A stretch of DNA of 56,540 nucleotides from Bacteroidota bacterium (GTDB taxonomy: Bacteria > Bacteroidota > Bacteroidia > M30B66), in NCBI GenBank assembly GCA_947460255.1, contig CANHIS010000014.1:1-56540 (forward strand), in the 5' to 3' direction. Each line of letters opens with the position of its first letter. Position 1 is the stretch's first letter. Both the position numbers and the translations under genes were made by a program. The notes below the pieces were generated by a model. It did not search any database. It saw nothing but the letters and a program-made list of their open reading frames with translations, and was not told the origin of the DNA. Shown piece by piece: positions 55,812 through 56,540 of the stretch.

Positions 55812-56540
55812 CAACAGCTGATTGGATATCTTTTTTTGAGACGATAAGTTTCTCCTTGACGAGCTTTTAAAAAATTCAGAAATTGATACTGGGAAGGGGT
55901 TAGCATTGGGAAGCTTCCCCAACAACATTTCAGCCAATTCAACAAATTTTGTTATAAACAGGAGGTCTGAATTTCAAATATCATTTGTGATATAGTTTCT
56001 ACCAAAAATGAAATTCGATGTGATTTTCCTTCTTCCAATTTCTCAAGAATACCTGATAATTCTGTGAAGCAAAAAATCCATCCAAGCACTTTTCTGCTCA
56101 TCGACATTTAATCAACAGCTGATTGGATATCTTTTGCTGAAACGATAAGTTTCTCCTTGATGAGCTTTTAAAAAATTCAGAAATTGATACTGGGAAGGGG
56201 TTAGCATTGGGAAGCTTCCCCAACAACATTTCGGACAATTCAACAAATTTTGTTATAAACAGGAAGTCTGAATTTCAAGTATCATTTGTGATTTAGTTTC
56301 TACCAAAAATGAAATTCGATGTAATTATGCTTCTTCCAATTTCTTAAAAATACTTGATAATTCTGTGAAGCAAGAATTCCATCCAAGCACTTTTCGACTC
56401 ATCGACATTTAATCAACAGCTGATTGGATATCTTTTGCTGAAAATATAAGTTTCTCCTTGACGTGCTTTTGAAAAATTCAGAAATTGATACTGGGAAGGG
56501 GTTAGCATTGGGAAGCTTCCCCAACAACATTTCAGGCAAT
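55812..56540. repeat. 301-bp tandem repeat, 2.4 copies, cut by the window edge
   Basis: Units start at 55812, 56113 and 56414 (period 301). Units 1 and 2 differ at about 19 of 301 positions; the third is cut after 127 bp with about 7 differences from unit 2. Each contains the 12-nt palindrome GGGAAGCTTCCC (55908-55919, 56209-56220, 56510-56521), inside a block identical in all copies. There is no ORF in any frame, and the conserved block is flanked by more variable parts. Confidence 0.95.

Noticed and set aside
55812-56540. CRISPR array
   Set aside because: The period is 301 bp and the spacers would be nearly identical, so this is an ordinary tandem repeat; no cas genes are present.

Overview
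The window looks like a chromosomal stretch of a Bacteroidota bacterium, probably a free-living member of Flavobacteriales or a close relative (inference). The evidence is: several secreted proteins with a C-terminal type IX secretion (T9SS/Por) sorting domain containing a YPNP-type motif; a fused SecDF; TatA-type proteins; a Bacteroidota-type AddB-like nuclease; the futalosine menaquinone enzyme MqnC; and repeated occurrences of the Bacteroidota -7 promoter element TANNTTTG in front of genes. Most of the window is dense core genome. No plasmid, phage, insertion sequence or CRISPR array was seen.

Layout. 1-4 kb: the end of a SprB-repeat adhesin-like T9SS protein, a beta-propeller T9SS protein, and mqnC. 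4-7 kb: pepA-pdxA, a possible tiny membrane protein. 7-12.3 kb: a TlpA-like thioredoxin with a DUF2237 gene, then an SRAP DNA-protein crosslink gene overlapping an AddB-like PD-(D/E)XK nuclease. 12.3-15.3 kb: an SbtA-type bicarbonate transporter, a neutral-ceramidase homologue with altered metal-ligand positions, and tRNA-Asp. 15.3-16.1 kb: a gene-free stretch with a 91-bp direct repeat. 16.1-21.1 kb: a TatD-family gene and tcdA, converging on two tatA-type genes and secDF. 21.2-28.7 kb: T9SS and PKD surface proteins, a DUF985 cupin, an acyl-CoA dehydrogenase, a TIGR02757 protein and an unknown protein.

29-39 kb: a run on the plus strand, gatB, a TlpA-like lipoprotein, an M1 aminopeptidase, an lpxH-like gene, dnaB, then a secreted protein usually labelled 'asparagine synthetase B' and an unknown membrane protein. 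39.1-43.7 kb: a tightly overlapping operon of a polytopic GT-C-like membrane protein, a GT9 glycosyltransferase and threonine aldolase. 43.8-50.1 kb: ttcA, dnaE and an iron-sulfur (6-4) photolyase. 50.2-55.7 kb: a Kef-type cation/proton antiporter converging on a MarR regulator-T9SS subtilase operon. 55.8-56.5 kb: a non-coding 301-bp tandem repeat that runs off the window.

The most interesting non-genic signals are: the 301-bp tandem repeat and its apparent relation to the 91-bp repeat 40 kb away; a promoter that seems to start transcription inside the terminator hairpin of secDF, just before the tat genes; a GC-rich structured island between ttcA and dnaE; and several promoters so close to start codons that the mRNAs would be leaderless or nearly so. 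All functional calls rest on reading motifs by eye; no database search was run.
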